Positions 43,707 to 52,200 of a DNA stretch of 64,000 bases are shown piece after piece. Within the stretch, counting starts at the first letter, position 1, and each line of letters opens with the position of its first letter. The notes under the pieces were generated by a model. The model was not told where the DNA came from and searched no databases. It saw nothing but the letters and a program-made list of their open reading frames with translations. The DNA is taken from NCBI GenBank assembly GCA_927362715.1, contig CAKMIX010000014.1:1-64000 (forward strand), in the 5' to 3' direction. The position numbers and the translations under genes were made by a program. This DNA is from an uncultured Clostridia bacterium. GTDB taxonomy: Bacteria; Bacillota; Clostridia; Oscillospirales; Acutalibacteraceae.

Positions 43707-44663
43707 ATGCAGCATATTTTTATCGTCAACCCTGCCGCAGGAAAGGGCAAAGCCAAAGCGCGCATCGTCCCCGAGATCGAGGCGTATTTTGCCGCCCACC
43801 CGCAGCTTTCCTATGAAATTTATGTAACCACCGAGGCCGGCGACGGACAGCGCTTTGTCGCCGAGCGCGCGCAGACGGGCGAACCGGTGCGGTTTTACGC
43901 CTGCGGCGGCGACGGCACGCTGTATGAGGTCGTCAACGGTGCATACAAGTACCCGAACGCCCAAGTCGCCATCATCCCGCTCGGCTCCGGCAATGATTTT
44001 GCACGCATTTTGGGCAAGAGCGATAAGCTCTATGATATCGGCGCGCAGGTCGAGGGCGAAACACGCTGCTTTGATCTGATCCAGGCGGGCGAGCAGGTCG
44101 CCATCAACCAGTGCTCGATGGGCCTTGACGCCGAGGTCTGCGCCAAGCAGATCTATTTCAAGCATCTGCCCGGCGTTTCCGGGGAGCTTGCCTATACGCT
44201 CTCGCTCGTGTACTGCCTGTTCCGGCGGCTCAACAGCGAGTTCCGCATCACGATCGACGACAAGCAGGTCTACGAGGGCAAAATGCTCTTCGCCCTTTGC
44301 GCGAACGCGCGCTGGTACGGCGGCGGCTACAAGGGGGCGCCCAAGGCCGTGCCTGACGACGGGCTTTTGGACTTTGTGATGGTACGCAAGGACTTCGGTC
44401 GGCTCAAGCTCGCAAGCTTGGTGGGCAAATACAAGCGCGGCGAGCATCTCGGCTGGGATTTTACCACGTTTGTGCGCGGCAAGAAGATGGTGATCGAAAG
44501 CAAAAAACCCGCCGCAGTCAACGTGGACGGCGAGTGCGAATACGTGACGGAAAGCACGTTTACCCTGCTGCCGGGCGCCATACGCATCGTGGTGCCGGAC
44601 GTACAGGCGTATGAGCAGATCGTAGGCGCAGACCGCGACCCGGAAACGGTCACGGTCCGTTAA
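43707..44663 (+). CDS. Diacylglycerol/lipid kinase family protein (YegS/BmrU-like)
   Basis: The 318-residue enzyme has the DAGK catalytic domain: IVNPAAGKGKAKA (nucleotide loop), FYACGGDGTLYEVVNG (GGDGT), IIPLGSGNDFARIL, and the C-terminal NVDGECE. It phosphorylates lipids such as diacylglycerol at the membrane. AAGGAAGG precedes ATG 43707. Follows the methyltransferase by 43 bases, possibly co-transcribed. Confidence 0.94.
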   Translation: MQHIFIVNPAAGKGKAKARIVPEIEAYFAAHPQLSYEIYVTTEAGDGQRFVAERAQTGEPVRFYACGGDGTLYEVVNGAYKYPNAQVAIIPLGSGNDFARILGKSDKLYDIGAQVEGETRCFDLIQAGEQVAINQCSMGLDAEVCAKQIYFKHLPGVSGELAYTLSLVYCLFRRLNSEFRITIDDKQVYEGKMLFALCANARWYGGGYKGAPKAVPDDGLLDFVMVRKDFGRLKLASLVGKYKRGEHLGWDFTTFVRGKKMVIESKKPAAVNVDGECEYVTESTFTLLPGAIRIVVPDVQAYEQIVGADRDPETVTVR

Positions 44664-44703
44664 AACGCTGTAAAGCAAATGTAAAATTTGTGTAAAATGC
44701 GTA

Positions 44704-44732
44704 TTGCATGATATACGAATGAGATTTATAAT
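44704..44732 (+). promoter_or_regulatory. Promoter of the GPH symporter gene
   Basis: TTGCAT (44704-44709) and TATAAT (44727-44732) are 17 bp apart. Confidence 0.75.
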
Positions 44733-44745
44733 TATACATTGAACG

Positions 44746-44774
44746 GAAAAGAGTGTCCGAGCGACACTCTTTTC
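44746..44774. terminator. Hairpin just after the promoter start site
   Basis: GAAAAGAGTGTC pairs perfectly with GACACTCTTTTC around CGAGC, followed by TATTTCC. It lies 14 bases downstream of the -10 box, so it may end the upstream lipid-kinase message and also act as an attenuator of the symporter transcript. Confidence 0.65.
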
Positions 44775-44815
44775 TATTTCCTGCCGAAGCGCGGCTTCGG
44801 AGAAGCGAGGCGTAC

Positions 44816-46273
44816 ATGAAAAAATACATGAAACGGTCCGAGGTCTGGACTTACGGCATCGGGCTGTTCGGCATCGCGCTTTTGACGGGCTGGATGCCGG
44901 ACTATTCCTACACGTTCTTCAACGACTTTGCCTTTAAGGGCACGGACATCGACTCGGCGCGCATCATGAATATCCTGCCTTACGTCACGGGCGTGGCAGG
45001 CATTGTGGGCGCGGCGTGCGAGCTGGTCATCGGTATCCTTGTGGACCGCACGCGCACCAAGTGGGGCAAGATCCGCCCGTGGATCGGGTTCGGCATCCTC
45101 CCGCTTGCGGTCGTTGCGATGCTCGTATTCATCGCGCCGAACACCAACAGCTACCTCGGCGCCGTTGTTTGGATGTTTGTGATCTATTCGCTGTATACGG
45201 CGGTCAGCTGTGCGGTCGAAAGTCCCGCCAACTGCTTCGGCGCGTGCTGCACGCCGAACCCGTCGGAGCGCAGCGACGCGATCTCCATCGCGAGCATCTT
45301 CCGTTCCGTCGGGCAGTCCGGCGGGCTGGTGGTGCTGCCGGTCGTGGGCTTTATCATGAAAGCCGCCATGGGTGAGCAGCAGTTCAAAACTGCGGAAGGG
45401 CAGGGCCTTGACCTTATGCTCTCGACGGCAGTCTGCGTGCTGGGGCTTGTGCTGTTCGGCATGATCTTTTTCACGAACAACCGCGAGCGCGTGCCCTATA
45501 CAGCTGAAAAGGTCAGCCTGTGGGAAAGCCTGAAGTTCGTGTTCACGAACAAAAACCTGCTGATGGTCTCGCTTACGAAATTCACGGGCTTCGGCCGCGG
45601 CGTTTACAGCACCGTGAGCATTTACATAGCCGTTTACATGCTGGGCTCGAAGGATCTCAAGCTCGGGCTGCTTTTGCCGATGGGCGTCGGCACGGCGGTC
45701 GGGATGCTGATCGTCAAAAAGCTTCTCAAAATGTGGGATACGCGCAAGGTGTATATCGTCTGCTGCCTGTATGGCTCGGCGAGTCTTGCGATCCTGTATG
45801 TCGTTTCCCGCGTCATCGGCTTCAACCCCGACGTGCTGATGATCCCGTTTTTGATCATCAACTTCTTCGTCGGCCTCCAGCACGGCAACACCAATCTGAC
45901 GCCGAACGTCATGATCGCCGACTGCGTGGACGAGATCGAATGGAAGACCGGCAAACGCCAGGAGGGGCTTTGCTACGCGGGCTACGGCTTCTTCTCAAAG
46001 GTCGCGGCGGCGCTGACCAAGTCCTTCGGGCCGGCACTGGTCATCTGGTCGGGCTATGTGCAGTCGCAGGATATGAACATCGCGTATGCAACGCAAACGG
46101 ATGACACGCTCAACAAGCTGCTGCTCATCTATACGCTGATCCCCGCGATCTTCGTCATCGGGCAGATGCTGCCGATCCTGTTCTATGACCTGACAGGCAA
46201 GAAGAAAGAAAAGATCACCAAAGAGCTTGCCGAGCGCCGTGCGCTTGCCGCAGCGAACGGGGAGGAGGCGTAA
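44816..46273 (+). CDS. GPH-type sugar:cation symporter (MFS superfamily)
   Basis: The 485-residue protein has twelve transmembrane helices and glycoside-pentoside-hexuronide family features: SEVWTYGIGLFGIALL, YSYTFFNDFAF, LVIGILVDRTRTKWGKIRPWI (the conserved loop 2-3) and MIADCVDEIEWKTGKRQEGLCY. It imports a sugar or glycoside with Na+ or H+. ATG 44816 follows a weak GCGAGG; a more upstream in-frame codon would fall in the leader hairpin. A small membrane-protein gene follows after 2 bases. Confidence 0.92.
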   Translation: MKKYMKRSEVWTYGIGLFGIALLTGWMPDYSYTFFNDFAFKGTDIDSARIMNILPYVTGVAGIVGAACELVIGILVDRTRTKWGKIRPWIGFGILPLAVVAMLVFIAPNTNSYLGAVVWMFVIYSLYTAVSCAVESPANCFGACCTPNPSERSDAISIASIFRSVGQSGGLVVLPVVGFIMKAAMGEQQFKTAEGQGLDLMLSTAVCVLGLVLFGMIFFTNNRERVPYTAEKVSLWESLKFVFTNKNLLMVSLTKFTGFGRGVYSTVSIYIAVYMLGSKDLKLGLLLPMGVGTAVGMLIVKKLLKMWDTRKVYIVCCLYGSASLAILYVVSRVIGFNPDVLMIPFLIINFFVGLQHGNTNLTPNVMIADCVDEIEWKTGKRQEGLCYAGYGFFSKVAAALTKSFGPALVIWSGYVQSQDMNIAYATQTDDTLNKLLLIYTLIPAIFVIGQMLPILFYDLTGKKKEKITKELAERRALAAANGEEA

Positions 46274-46275
46274 GG

Positions 46276-47085
46276 ATGGCGAAGAAAGCAAAAAAACCGG
46301 CGGAAGAGATCGTCGAAAAGGATATGACCACCGCACGCTTTGACAAGGGCTATATGGTCGTGGCGATCCTCCTGGTCGTCGCGTTTCTCGTCACCGTGAG
46401 CGCGACCTATTTCCGTTCGCGGTACATCATGTTCTATCCCGAGCGCGTCGCCGAGCAGTATTGCACTTCGGCGGTCGTGGGCAAGGACGATTTCAACTCG
46501 CTGAAATACACAACGCTTATCCAAAACCTGTATCTCGGCAATTATTTCCGCGACAATTACATTAAGCCCGTCCTGCCTGAGGGCGAAAGCACGACGGAGC
46601 GCACGCCCGAGGAACTCGGAGCGCTCGAACATCAGATGTCCGACGTGATGGACGCGTATTATGCCGACATCATCGCGAGCAACACCGACAAGACACTGGA
46701 TACGGTGCTGACGCTGTATGTGGCAAAATATGTCGAGACCTATGAACAGGTGTTCGGCGAGCCGGCGCTGAGCGCGGTGGAGGATGACCTTGTCACCTGT
46801 TTTGAATCGAGTGTGGCCGTCTACAGCGCCGCAAACGGCGTGGACGCCGAGCAGACTTCGGTGGAAGTGACGCGCGAATACTCCGATGCGGAGACCGCCG
46901 CGTACCGCGATGCGCTCTCCGATGAAGCGCGCGCGACCTACGAGCGGTTCGGCCTTTCGCCGGACGCTGTTGCGGACGTGTGTGAGGTTACTTACAGCTA
47001 CACAGCGAACGGCGAGGCGTATGACTACACCTGTACGCTTGTGAAGATCGGTATGCAGTGGTACGTGGACATCACGACGCTGTAA
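46276..47085 (+). CDS. Membrane-anchored protein coupled to the symporter gene
   Basis: The 269-residue product has a charged N-terminus (MAKKAKKPAEEIVEKD), one transmembrane helix near residues 25-45 and an outer domain rich in helices and Tyr, ending ITTL. No family was recognised. GGAGG precedes ATG 46276, and it starts 2 bases after the symporter stop, so the pair is co-translated. A substrate-binding or assembly role for the transporter is conjecture. Confidence 0.75.
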   Translation: MAKKAKKPAEEIVEKDMTTARFDKGYMVVAILLVVAFLVTVSATYFRSRYIMFYPERVAEQYCTSAVVGKDDFNSLKYTTLIQNLYLGNYFRDNYIKPVLPEGESTTERTPEELGALEHQMSDVMDAYYADIIASNTDKTLDTVLTLYVAKYVETYEQVFGEPALSAVEDDLVTCFESSVAVYSAANGVDAEQTSVEVTREYSDAETAAYRDALSDEARATYERFGLSPDAVADVCEVTYSYTANGEAYDYTCTLVKIGMQWYVDITTL

Positions 47086-47117
47086 GCGGTTGATGAAATA
47101 CCATACGCAAATAAAGT

Positions 47118-47157
47118 AAAGGACGGTTTGTGTCAGAGACGACACAAACCGTCCTTT
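47118..47157 (+). terminator. Strong terminator after the symporter operon
   Basis: A 17-bp perfect stem (AAAGGACGGTTTGTGTC with its complement) ends in CCTTTTC. Confidence 0.92.
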
Positions 47158-47360
47158 TCAGATTTCAGGGGTTAGAGGTCAGAGGTGAGAAGTCGTGCGT
47201 GGGGCGTTTCATCAAAACCGCGTGTTTGTATAACCTTTCGGCGGCGAAAACAATTCAAATTCTGCTGAACCCCGCCCCTACAACTGCAAACAAATTGTTT
47301 CAGCGAAGCCGTGGCTTTGCTGAAGACCTGCCCGCACCGCATCTGATTTCTGACATCTGA
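47158..47360. repeat. Intergenic repeat, copy D
   Basis: GGGTTAGAGGTCAGAGGTGAG at 47168 and the inverted TCTGATTTCTGACATCTGAC at 47341 flank a non-coding block containing CCCCGCCCCTACAACTG (inverse of the GTAGGGGCGGG word). The stretch 47361-47529 holds no further gene. Confidence 0.7.
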
Positions 47361-47529
47361 CCGGCGCCCGCGCTTTTCACACGCGCAACACGGTCATTCG
47401 CCCCGCGCCCCTTGCAAACGGCATGCCATGGGGCTAAAATGCAAAACAGACCCTTGGGAAATTCAGGAAAACGTGCACAAGGGCGCGCCGCAAACCGCCC
47501 GCCTGTGCGGAAAGACGCCGATTGCTGGT

Positions 47530-47754
47530 TTAATGCCGGGGCGGGTCGGGATGCTTCTTGTGGAATTCGTGCCCTGTAATCAGATAGTGAATGGACACGT
47601 TGAAGTATTCCGACATACGGATAAGCATTTTCTGCCCCGGCTCCCGCTTGCCGTTTTCGTATTGCGAAAGGGCTTCGCGTGTGATATTCAAGTCCATAGC
47701 GACCTTCTGCTGATTCAAGCCCCGGCGCTTGCGGATTTCTTTTAGCCCAACCAA
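47530..47754 (-). CDS. Xre-family HTH regulator
   Basis: The 74-residue protein is essentially one Cro/C1-type HTH domain: LKEIRKRRGLNQQKVAMDLNITREALSQYENGKREPG, then MLIRMSEYFNVSIHYLITG. TTG 47754 follows AAGGTGATAGG and gives a normal Xre N-terminus; longer frames have no support. It is divergent from the surface-protein locus starting at 48116 and could regulate it. Confidence 0.85.
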   Translation of the reverse strand: MVGLKEIRKRRGLNQQKVAMDLNITREALSQYENGKREPGQKMLIRMSEYFNVSIHYLITGHEFHKKHPDPPRH

Positions 47755-48018
47755 ACCTATCACCTTGACTTTGTTGTAACGTTTTGTTGCGTTTCTTGCT
47801 CTTTTGTCGGTACCGGGCACAAATGTCCGATGCTGGGCGCAAACCGGCGGCGGCACGCCCAACCCCCTGCGGCGCGCGCTGCCGGTTTGTGTGCATAAAA
47901 TGCAAGGCGTTTGAATGATTTGTGAAAAAATCTCATCGAACTTTGTGCAAATTGCGCAGTTGGAAACGACAAACCGCGAAAAATAAGTGATTTTTCCCGA
48001 TATTTTTTTAATATTTTA

Positions 48019-48048
48019 TTGACAAATTGTTTCCGCAGACGGTATAAT
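48019..48048 (+). promoter_or_regulatory. Promoter of the surface-protein locus
   Basis: TTGACA (48019-48024) and TATAAT (48043-48048), 18 bp apart, in an AT-rich stretch. The rest of 47755-48018 holds no recognisable gene. Confidence 0.85.
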
Positions 48049-48115
48049 AATACATCCCTAATTATAGGGTTATTGTCGCAATTTTCTATTTTCACCGAAT
48101 TCGGAGGTATTCAAC

Positions 48116-48931
48116 TTGGCAGAACCCCTGTTGTTTCATGCAGATTATTCGGGCGCGGGCGAGGCGCGCGGGACGTATAACAATTCTTCCGCAAACTTTA
48201 CCGTTTCCTATATCAAGCGCAAGGATATGAAGACGCTGTACCCGTCGGGCGGGTTCAACGTCCGCGGTCAGATCGGCGCGGGACGCGAGCAGCTCGGTAC
48301 GCTTTCGTCGGGCGGCGAGGGCGAGGAGATCGTTTACAGCGTCGCGAAGCTCGCGCACAAGCGCGTGGCGGGCTACGTGCCCGTCGGCGGCGACGATTAT
48401 ATCGCCGTCATGCGCGACACGCTGCTTTTGTGGATCTTGCTCGCGCTGCTGGCGCTGGCACTCATCGCAGGGCTTGCGTTCGGCATCCGCGCGGCGGTCG
48501 AAGCGAGCACACAGCCGGAGACCACCACCGCGCCGCTGGGCGTGGTCGACCCGAACGCGCAGCTCGGCGAAGGGGAACTGGACGTCCCCGAGCATATCGA
48601 CACGGCCGGCGCGAACATTAAGTTCACGGGCATTACGGAAATGCACTTCGTCGCAGGGCAGCTCGAGCAGAATTACATATTCTCCAACCCCGAGGTCAAC
48701 CCCTGCTATTTCCGGATCACGATCACCCTGTCCGACACGGGCGAAACGATCTATACGTCGGATCTGCTGCCGCCGGGCTATTCGATCTCCCGCTTCACGC
48801 TGGATCGGGCGCTCGACGCGGGCGAATATGACGTCGTGGTGCATTTTGACACCTTCAGCTTTGACAGCGAGCAGCGCCCCTTGAACAAAATGGACTTCAA
48901 GACGGTCATCATCGCGGAAGAAGCGGAATAA
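48116..48931 (+). CDS. Membrane protein with extracytoplasmic domain, first gene of the surface locus
   Basis: The 271-residue product starts at TTG 48116, 8 bases after GGAGG. A cytoplasmic part of about 100 residues (TYNNSSANFTVSYIKRKDMKTLYPSGG) is followed by one transmembrane helix (LLLWILLALLALALIAGLAFGI), a Thr-rich linker and a beta-rich outer domain (MHFVAGQLEQNYIFSNPEVNPCYFRITITL, ISRFTLDRALDAGEYDVVVHF). It precedes the giant secreted protein in the same direction; a role as membrane receiver or assembly factor is conjecture. Confidence 0.8.
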   Translation: MAEPLLFHADYSGAGEARGTYNNSSANFTVSYIKRKDMKTLYPSGGFNVRGQIGAGREQLGTLSSGGEGEEIVYSVAKLAHKRVAGYVPVGGDDYIAVMRDTLLLWILLALLALALIAGLAFGIRAAVEASTQPETTTAPLGVVDPNAQLGEGELDVPEHIDTAGANIKFTGITEMHFVAGQLEQNYIFSNPEVNPCYFRITITLSDTGETIYTSDLLPPGYSISRFTLDRALDAGEYDVVVHFDTFSFDSEQRPLNKMDFKTVIIAEEAE

Positions 48932-49203
48932 GGCGGGGCAAGCGAAAAACGATTTCCCCGCGAACAGGCGTAAGCGGATGAACCGGATGACTTTCGGCTG
49001 TGAAAACGATTAAATTTTTGCACAACCCCTACAGCAGAAAACATCAGGTTTTCAAAGGAGCCGTGGGCACGCAGAAAGCCGCCCAATCGTATCCGACGAA
49101 ACAGTATCCAAGCAAACTTTGTCAAATATCTCCGCCTTTGGCGGTATTCGTAGACCGGGGCTGCGGCCTCCGGAATCCAAAATCGGAAAGGAGCTTTCAG
49201 ACG
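48932..49203 (+). other. Leader of the giant gene with two hairpins
   Basis: No gene fits here. CCGCC-ttt-GGCGG (around 49129-49141) and a CCGG...CCGG stem (around 49157-49175) could form in the message before AAAGGAG and ATG 49204. No riboswitch class was recognised. Confidence 0.4.
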
Positions 49204-52200
49204 ATGCAAGAAAAGAGGTTGAAAGTCTGGAAACGTGTCACCGCGCTTTTGATGAGTGCAATTCTGGTGGCGGTTTCCCTGCCCCTGGCACTTGCGGCAC
49301 CTCTGAGCGCGGGGACGTATGACCCGACCCCGACGTTCGCGGAGGACGCGACCCTGTGGGCGTGGGAAACGGAGGAAGGGGATGTGACGGTTTCCGTTCC
49401 CGAGGCGACCGTGAACACCGAGTACATCACCAAGTCTATAGCGACCTATTACATAACGCTGTATGACTTAGGGGTGTATACACAGGTGCACGACGACCCG
49501 GCGACGGAGGATGTGCCTTCCGCAAAGATCACGCGGGACGCGACTGCGGTCACTTTCGCGGTAGAGAACACCTTTGAAGTGACCTTCCCTGCAGAACAGC
49601 TGGAGTCCGCAGGCATCACAATGGACGGCACGCACCGCCTGAGCGTGGAGGTCCTTGCACAGGACAGCACCGGCTGGGTCTCGGACGCAATCACGACCAC
49701 CGTTTCCGACGTACCGCGCTTTGAATATGACGAGGAAGCGTATACCCCGCTTGTCGAAAACGAGACGGGCATGCGCGAAATGCTGATGTTCGAAGCTCGG
49801 AACAATAATAATATGGGCTATGTTTCGGACAACGGCGCGGGCGGCGGCAGACTGGATTACATCGCTTCCAGCAGCGCGGGCGCGAACCAGCTTAGCTTCT
49901 ACGGGCAGGCACCCTATGCGGGCGACGGCGGCTCGGGCGCCTATCGCTTCCAGGTGGTTGGCACGGGCGACCAGTCCTTTAACACGACATGGTCACGCCA
50001 GCACTGGATCGCGGAGGATGCCGAGGAAATCTGGTTCTGGTTCGACTTCTCCCAGGTCTCGGTCGAAGGTCTTGCCTTTGAACTGAAAACGCAGGGCAAG
50101 CGGTACGAGGAATACTATTGGGATGACTTGTGGGGGCAGGGCGTCGTATACCTCTATGGCTCTATCAATGATGACGACTACAGCACCGTGACCTATTCCA
50201 CCAAAGGATATACGGGCAACGACGGCTATGCCTATATTCAGGCAGACGACGGTTCGTGGGAGTCGGTCGCGCTTGAAAACGGCGGAATTGATCTTGCGAA
50301 TTACAAGGGCTATATCCGTGTGCCTGTCCAATTTATCTGTTCTACGACCCCCACGTATGCGGAAGCGCGCAACGATAACTTCGGCTTCGGCGGAAATGGT
50401 TTGGCGGCAGATCTCGGCGGCGGCAACGAGAGTGGAAAAAAAGCACAGTTTGACAATAAAGTCCTGTTGAGCGAACAGGTGCTGGTTGACCCGGCGGGCA
50501 CACCGATTTCCGAAGCATTGCTGCTCCAATACCGCCAGCTTTCCATAGACGTAGATGTAAATGAGTTTGGCGGCAACAGTTCGGCAGACGAGGAAACCGG
50601 CAATCCGAACAACAGTGTTTACACCATGCCGTATCACAATGATTATCCGAGCACGGGCGCGAACCATTATGCGGCTTTGGAAAGGCCCAATTGGGGCGCT
50701 TCCATGCTTGCTGTCGGACCGAGCAGAGACGACTGCAACACGGATATGACCAATAAAGCGTATGTTCAGTTAAACGCTGACGGTACAGTCTATAAGGATG
50801 CCGAGGGCAACGCGGTGATTTTAAACCGCGAAAACGGCTATAAGGCGCTTGACGACATCTGCGGCGCGGGCTTCTCATACACAAACATGAGCGCCGACAG
50901 CGTCAACCACAGCTTTTACATGGATTCCGTCATGTTCTATAAGTCGGAGGGCAATTATCCGCAGGACATGACAGAGGGCGAGTACGGCCTCCCGCTGACC
51001 AATTACTATGACCAGACCACCGAGATCCCGCGCGCGATCCTCAATCAGATCGATGCGCTGATCACCTTCCCGGACGAGGGCGATTACCGTGCGGTGCAGT
51101 ATATTTCCGAGATGCTTGACGGCTACCGGCAGGGCTACGCCGGTTCCTCGGTCGGCAACGACTTCCTTTCGGAAGAGAATTTAGCCGCAACGGCAGCGTC
51201 GCTGGGGCTTACCTCCGTGTGGGAGAAATTCACCACGGCGCGCGACTTGTGCGTGGAAGCGGGCACGATCATTCAAAATGACGACGGCACCTACACCTAT
51301 CCGTCCAACAACGACACGGGCTATGAAAACGCGGCGGACGAAGGGGCTACGGGGCTTGTGGCGCAGCTGGTGCGTTCCCTTGAAAAGCTGCCCGATCCCT
51401 CTACGGTCTCCTCTGTCAGCGACGCGCTGGAGGTCGAGATCGTTCGCGCATATTCGCTCTATACGCGTTTGAGTTTGGCACAGCTCAATGCGCTTTCTTT
51501 GGCGGAGGAGCAAAAGCTGCTCGAATACGTCGCCCTGGTCGGTGTCGATTCGAGCACCGACTTAGACGTCGCGGGCAACACTTTGGCGCGCAACAAATTT
51601 GTGCTGTTCAACGATTTTGAATCGCTTTCAATCGGCACGGAATCCGATTTATTTGAAAACGACCCCAACGGTATGTGGAGATACGGCGACTATCGCTATA
51701 CCAAGGGCTTTTTGACCTACGGCTCCACCACCCGCACCTTCCTCGGCACTTGGGACAACAGCCAGCTGGATGCGAACAGTCCCAGTGCGGGCAATTATGC
51801 CGATCCCATGCAGAACGGTACCATCGTGGACGGCACCGAAAGAGGGGACACGCTGATTAACGGCACCAAGGCGACGGTGACGGACGCGGGCTTTAACGGG
51901 ACGCACGGCGCTGCGGTCACCATCAATTCTTCGTATTATAACGGCGGCGGCTCAAGCGGCGGCAACGGGAACGGTATGTATAATATCCTGAGTGTCTCGC
52001 TCGACAGCTATTCCGCCCTGGACGGCGATAACAACGATGCCATGACGCACAACATGGGCATTGTGAACCTCGGCGATGTGCTGGAGGGTCCCAACGGCAA
52101 CGCAGCGAGCAGCACTTTCCCGCTCGGTTTGGTATTCTACGCGGACTTCTCGCAGCTTTCCGACTTCAAGCTGACCGCGTCCATCACAACGGGCTCGCAC

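Noticed and set aside
48932-49203. Riboswitch (c-di-GMP or c-di-AMP) before the giant gene
   Set aside because: Only two simple hairpins; none of the conserved core words of those classes were found.
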